Source of the DNA: Spirochaetaceae bacterium
Lineage (GTDB): Bacteria > Spirochaetota > Spirochaetia > Treponematales > Breznakiellaceae
DNA: 7,085 nucleotides
Assembly: GCA_031258625.1 (NCBI GenBank)
Contig: JAIRMO010000156.1
Location: 1 to 7,085 of the forward strand
Reading direction: 5' to 3'
In this document: in pieces, positions 5,530-7,085 of the stretch
Layout: each line of letters starts with the position of its first letter
Position numbering within the stretch: position 1 is the first letter of the stretch
Position numbers and translations under genes: made by a program
The notes under the pieces: generated by a model
Database searches by the model: none
Told to the model about the DNA's origin: nothing
Seen by the model: the letters and a program-made list of their open reading frames with translations, nothing else

Positions 5530-6740
5530 AATACCAGCTCGATCCTGCGCCGTAATTCAAGAATTTTGCTTACATCACGGTACCGGGGATTCCGCAGCAA
5601 CTGCTCTACGATGGAGAGGGCGGTAATGGGATTACCCCGCTGGAGGGCCTGGACCGCCCGCTGATAATCCCGTTCGGCGCTGCTGTCCAGGACGATAATT
5701 CCCGTAAGCTCATCGGACTCGGCCGGATCCTGGGGGTCCGCCGGAGGAGACCGGTAACCCATGGTTATTTCCGCCTGTTCCAGGATATCCCCCATACCCG
5801 GATACCGGGGGTCTATGGCGGCAAGATTCTTGAGGTCCTCAAAGGCCCGGAGAGACCGTTCTTTAATACCGGCCACCGCTTGTGACAGGCGCCGCCGGAA
5901 GGACCGGTCAAACGTATCGGGGTCTATAATCCGATCGATCCGTAATTCCAGAAAATCCGCTTCCTCGTTAATGGGGAACAAAAGTTTTACTTCCCGGGTT
6001 TTTTTCCGGGCCTCGGTCAATTTGACGAGCCCCACGTTCCGCTGGTTTGAATTGATGAACCGGAGCCCCTCATCGTAGGAACGTTTCGCATCGCTTAAAA
6101 GCTGGCTCATCTCCGCATAGAGGGGGGCCGTAATGGGAAGGTCCCGATAGGATCTGAGGGAGAGGGCCCCCCGGACTAAGGTTAACCAATAGGTAATTTC
6201 CGCGTCTTCCCCGTCACCGATAGTCAGGCTGCGGCCGCGGGCCTGAACCAGCATGGTTTCGGCCGCCTCAAAATTACCGGCAAAATAGGTTTCCCGGGCA
6301 TTATTTATCAGCCCCCGGATTTCCAAAAGGAGCGCTTCCTTTTCCGGCTGGGTTATGTCCGTATTCGCGGAAAGTCTCGAGACTCCGTCGGCCCCGGTAA
6401 AGTCCCTGCTCAGCGCCGTGAAGGCTTTGAGGCGCGGTACGGCCCCCCCGGGGGCCTCGTATTCAGAATAATCCTCCGTTTTGGCGGAAGGGACGGGTGT
6501 ATGAAACATCATCTTAACCGGCAGATCAGAGGATACCGTAAAATAATACCGGAAATCTAGGACGCTTTGGGCCGTTTGGTCGTTTTGGGTAATGGCGGGC
6601 TCAAAACCGGATATACCCCGCTCCTCAAGACCGGCGGCATACCGGTTTTCGCCGGCATGGACATCGTGAACGGCCGCTTTGAGGGATAAAACAGCCGTTA
6701 AAACCAAAGGGAGGGGCTTTTTCCGCCGACAGGGGATCAT
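5526..6740 (-). CDS. Exported TPR-like helical protein, coupled to the phosphatase gene
   Basis: 404 residues. The N-terminus MIPCRRKKPLPLVLTAVLSL is a standard signal peptide: basic residues 5-8, hydrophobic 9-23, and a likely cut after VHA at 29. Cys4 lies before the hydrophobic stretch, so it is not a lipobox. The mature protein has a poorly recognisable, partly beta-like region (about 50-115). Helical regions follow: about 133-170 (ARETYFAGNFEAAETMLVQA), 205-252, 285-327 and 353-404 (YQRAVQALQRGNPITALSIV). These have the spacing and small-residue pattern of tetratricopeptide-like repeats, which usually bind proteins. The signal peptide fixes the start at 6740; its ribosome-binding site is weak (AAAAGGG, 6751-6757, ten bases away). 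The stop overlaps the phosphatase start by four bases. I infer a periplasmic partner or scaffold for the phosphatase ectodomain. I do not recognise a named family, and the TPR assignment is by eye. Confidence 0.9.
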   Translation of the reverse strand: MIPCRRKKPLPLVLTAVLSLKAAVHDVHAGENRYAAGLEERGISGFEPAITQNDQTAQSVLDFRYYFTVSSDLPVKMMFHTPVPSAKTEDYSEYEAPGGAVPRLKAFTALSRDFTGADGVSRLSANTDITQPEKEALLLEIRGLINNARETYFAGNFEAAETMLVQARGRSLTIGDGEDAEITYWLTLVRGALSLRSYRDLPITAPLYAEMSQLLSDAKRSYDEGLRFINSNQRNVGLVKLTEARKKTREVKLLFPINEEADFLELRIDRIIDPDTFDRSFRRRLSQAVAGIKERSLRAFEDLKNLAAIDPRYPGMGDILEQAEITMGYRSPPADPQDPAESDELTGIIVLDSSAERDYQRAVQALQRGNPITALSIVEQLLRNPRYRDVSKILELRRRIELVL

Positions 6741-6759
6741 TTTTTATATACCCTTTTAA

Positions 6760-6786
6760 CTATCGGCAACGGCGGGGGATATCTAA
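6760..6786 (-). promoter_or_regulatory. Weak sigma28-like promoter candidate upstream of the TPR-like gene
   Basis: On the minus strand GCCGATAG (6760-6767) matches seven of eight bases of the flagellar sigma factor (FliA) -10 consensus GCCGATAA. The correctly spaced (11 bases) upstream octamer TTAGATAT (6779-6786) matches only four of eight of TAAAGTTT. The start point would be near 6753, leaving a leader of about 13 bases that begins within the AAAAGGG ribosome-binding site. That counts against it. The same stretch can also be read as a poor sigma70 promoter. Confidence 0.22.
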
Positions 6787-6788
6787 AT

Positions 6789-6820
6789 GAAGGCCCATAG
6801 GGGGTTCCCTCAGGGCCTTC
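6789..6820 (-). repeat. Nested inverted repeat in the leader region
   Basis: GAAGGCCC (6789-6796) and GGGCCTTC (6813-6820) form a perfect 8-bp stem. Inside it AGGG (6799-6802) and CCCT (6807-6810) can add four pairs around a 4-base loop, separated from the outer stem by a two-base internal loop on each side. On the minus strand the hairpin is followed by ATTTAGATAT rather than a T-run, so it is at best a poor terminator. It lies 49 bases upstream of the TPR-like gene. Confidence 0.45.
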
Positions 6821-6844
6821 CCCCACCAGGCCGAAACGTTCCCC

Positions 6845-6874
6845 CTGCGTTACCTTTAACAATGGGCAACGCAG
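6845..6874 (-). repeat. 10-bp inverted repeat in the intron-to-gene spacer
   Basis: The arms are 6845-6854 and 6865-6874 with a 10-base loop. In minus-strand RNA all ten positions pair, one as G-U; in plus-strand RNA that position is an A-C mismatch. The asymmetry favours a minus-strand RNA structure. A G-run follows rather than T, so this is not an intrinsic terminator. No gene is credible in the 6741-6969 spacer. Confidence 0.4.
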
Positions 6875-6969
6875 ACTGCACAAAAACGTTTCAACCTCTG
6901 AAAAATACGGAGGGGAAGTGGAAGCAACGGAGGGCACGAAGTTCCGCGCAAACAACTCCCGGAAGAACA

Positions 6970-7011
6970 ATCGGGTAGGAGGCCGCCCATTATTTGAGCG
7001 GCCGTCCTCCC
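6970..7011 (-). ncRNA. Group II intron domain VI with bulged branch-point A
   Basis: Minus-strand pairing: GGG (7009-7011) with CCC (6973-6975); AGGA (7005-7008) with TCCT (6977-6980); GGCCGCTC (6996-7003) with GGGCGGCC (6981-6988, one G-U). C7004 is bulged on one side and the loop is AAATAAT. A6976 is bulged on the 3' arm, seven bases from the GAT end, exactly where a branch-point adenosine belongs. This sets the predicted 3' splice site between 6970 and 6969. Confidence 0.8.
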
Positions 7012-7013
7012 AC

Positions 7014-7045
7014 ACCACCGTGCGTACCGTTCGGTACACGGCGGT
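7014..7045 (-). ncRNA. Group II intron domain V catalytic hairpin
   Basis: Nine pairs (7037-7045 with 7014-7022), a two-base bulge (7023-7024) on the 3' arm, four pairs (7033-7036 with 7025-7028) and a GAAC loop (7029-7032). The triad C7043-G7042-C7041 pairs with G7016, T7017 and G7018, keeping the characteristic G-U wobble in the middle. Shape, size, bulge position and triad all match domain V. Confidence 0.85.
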
Positions 7046-7084
7046 TCAATGAGCCGGAATAGGCATCCGTAATCTCAGAAGCCT
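7046..7084 (-). CDS. Possible C-terminal tail of the intron reverse transcriptase
   Basis: One minus-strand frame entering from the edge reads RLLRLRMPIPAH and stops at TGA (7046-7048), right at the foot of domain V. Intron-encoded proteins normally end in domain IV, just before domain V, so the position fits. Twelve residues cannot identify a protein, and the true stop may lie further upstream, outside the window. Confidence 0.25.
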   Translation of the reverse strand, partial: RLLRLRMPIPAH

Positions 7085-7085
7085 G

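Larger units (their letters stand above)
6970..7085 (-). mobile_element. 3' end of a group II intron, probably class C; rest outside the window
   Basis: The minus-strand sequence carries domains V and VI of a self-splicing retroelement, ending in CCTACCCGAT at 6970. Domain V has a C-G-C triad, as described for the class C intron of Oceanobacillus iheyensis, rather than the A-G-C of other classes. The ending also resembles the class C CCTACTCGAT type. The intron is read in the same direction as the genes to its left, and its 3' exon begins at 6969. The 5' part and most or all of the reverse-transcriptase gene lie beyond the right edge, so intactness cannot be judged. Class C introns typically insert just after terminator-like hairpins, which would also lie outside the window. 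Confidence 0.85.

Noticed and set aside
6737..7039. A 100-codon minus-strand frame starting MYRTVRTVVWEDG, overlapping the TPR-like gene start by ATGA
   Set aside because: Its first third is a translation of intron domains V and VI, and it starts inside the ribozyme hairpin. The remainder is hairpin-rich spacer with no protein-like pattern. The ATGA overlap is coincidental.
1..7085. tRNA, rRNA, CRISPR array, insertion-sequence ends
   Set aside because: I looked for cloverleaf signatures, regularly spaced repeats and terminal inverted repeats with transposase motifs, and saw none apart from the intron end.

Overview
The window looks like a chromosomal segment of a spirochaete. A Treponema-type relative with moderately high GC, such as the termite-gut treponemes, is my best guess. 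This is an inference from the character of the large SpoIIE-family phosphatase and its companions, not from a marker gene. All convincing genes lie on the minus strand and are read right to left.

Right edge (about 6970-7085): the 3' end of a group II intron, most likely class C, pointing into the window. Domains V and VI can be folded base by base, including a C-G-C catalytic triad, a bulged branch-point A and a GAT 3' end. The 229 bases between the intron and the first gene hold two inverted repeats and a weak promoter-like box, but no credible gene.

Centre (5526-6740 and 847-5529): a two-gene unit whose reading frames overlap by four bases (ATGA). The first gene encodes an exported, alpha-helical, TPR-like protein of 404 residues. 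The second encodes a 1560-residue membrane phosphatase. Its parts in order are a signal sequence, a large predicted periplasmic region (beta-propeller-like with Asp-boxes, two fibronectin/Ig-like modules, one IPT/TIG-like module), a transmembrane helix, a short basic cytoplasmic loop, a second helix, a second periplasmic sensor region, a third helix, HAMP, and a SpoIIE/PP2C phosphatase domain with an unusually long insertion. The likely logic is that the envelope-facing modules, perhaps with the TPR-like protein, sense something and control a cytoplasmic serine/threonine phosphatase. Such enzymes usually dephosphorylate an anti-sigma-factor antagonist. No kinase or STAS partner is encoded here, so the output must lie elsewhere.

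Left (418-801): after a 45-base gap containing an 11-bp stem-loop comes a 127-residue helical protein with two copies of a 22-residue amphipathic unit. It was probably co-transcribed with the phosphatase gene, at least in part.

Far left (1-417): no convincing complete gene. It holds two good sigma70-type promoters pointing left, a perfect 9-bp inverted repeat overlapping one -10 box, an extreme A/T tract, and possibly the first codons of the next leftward gene.
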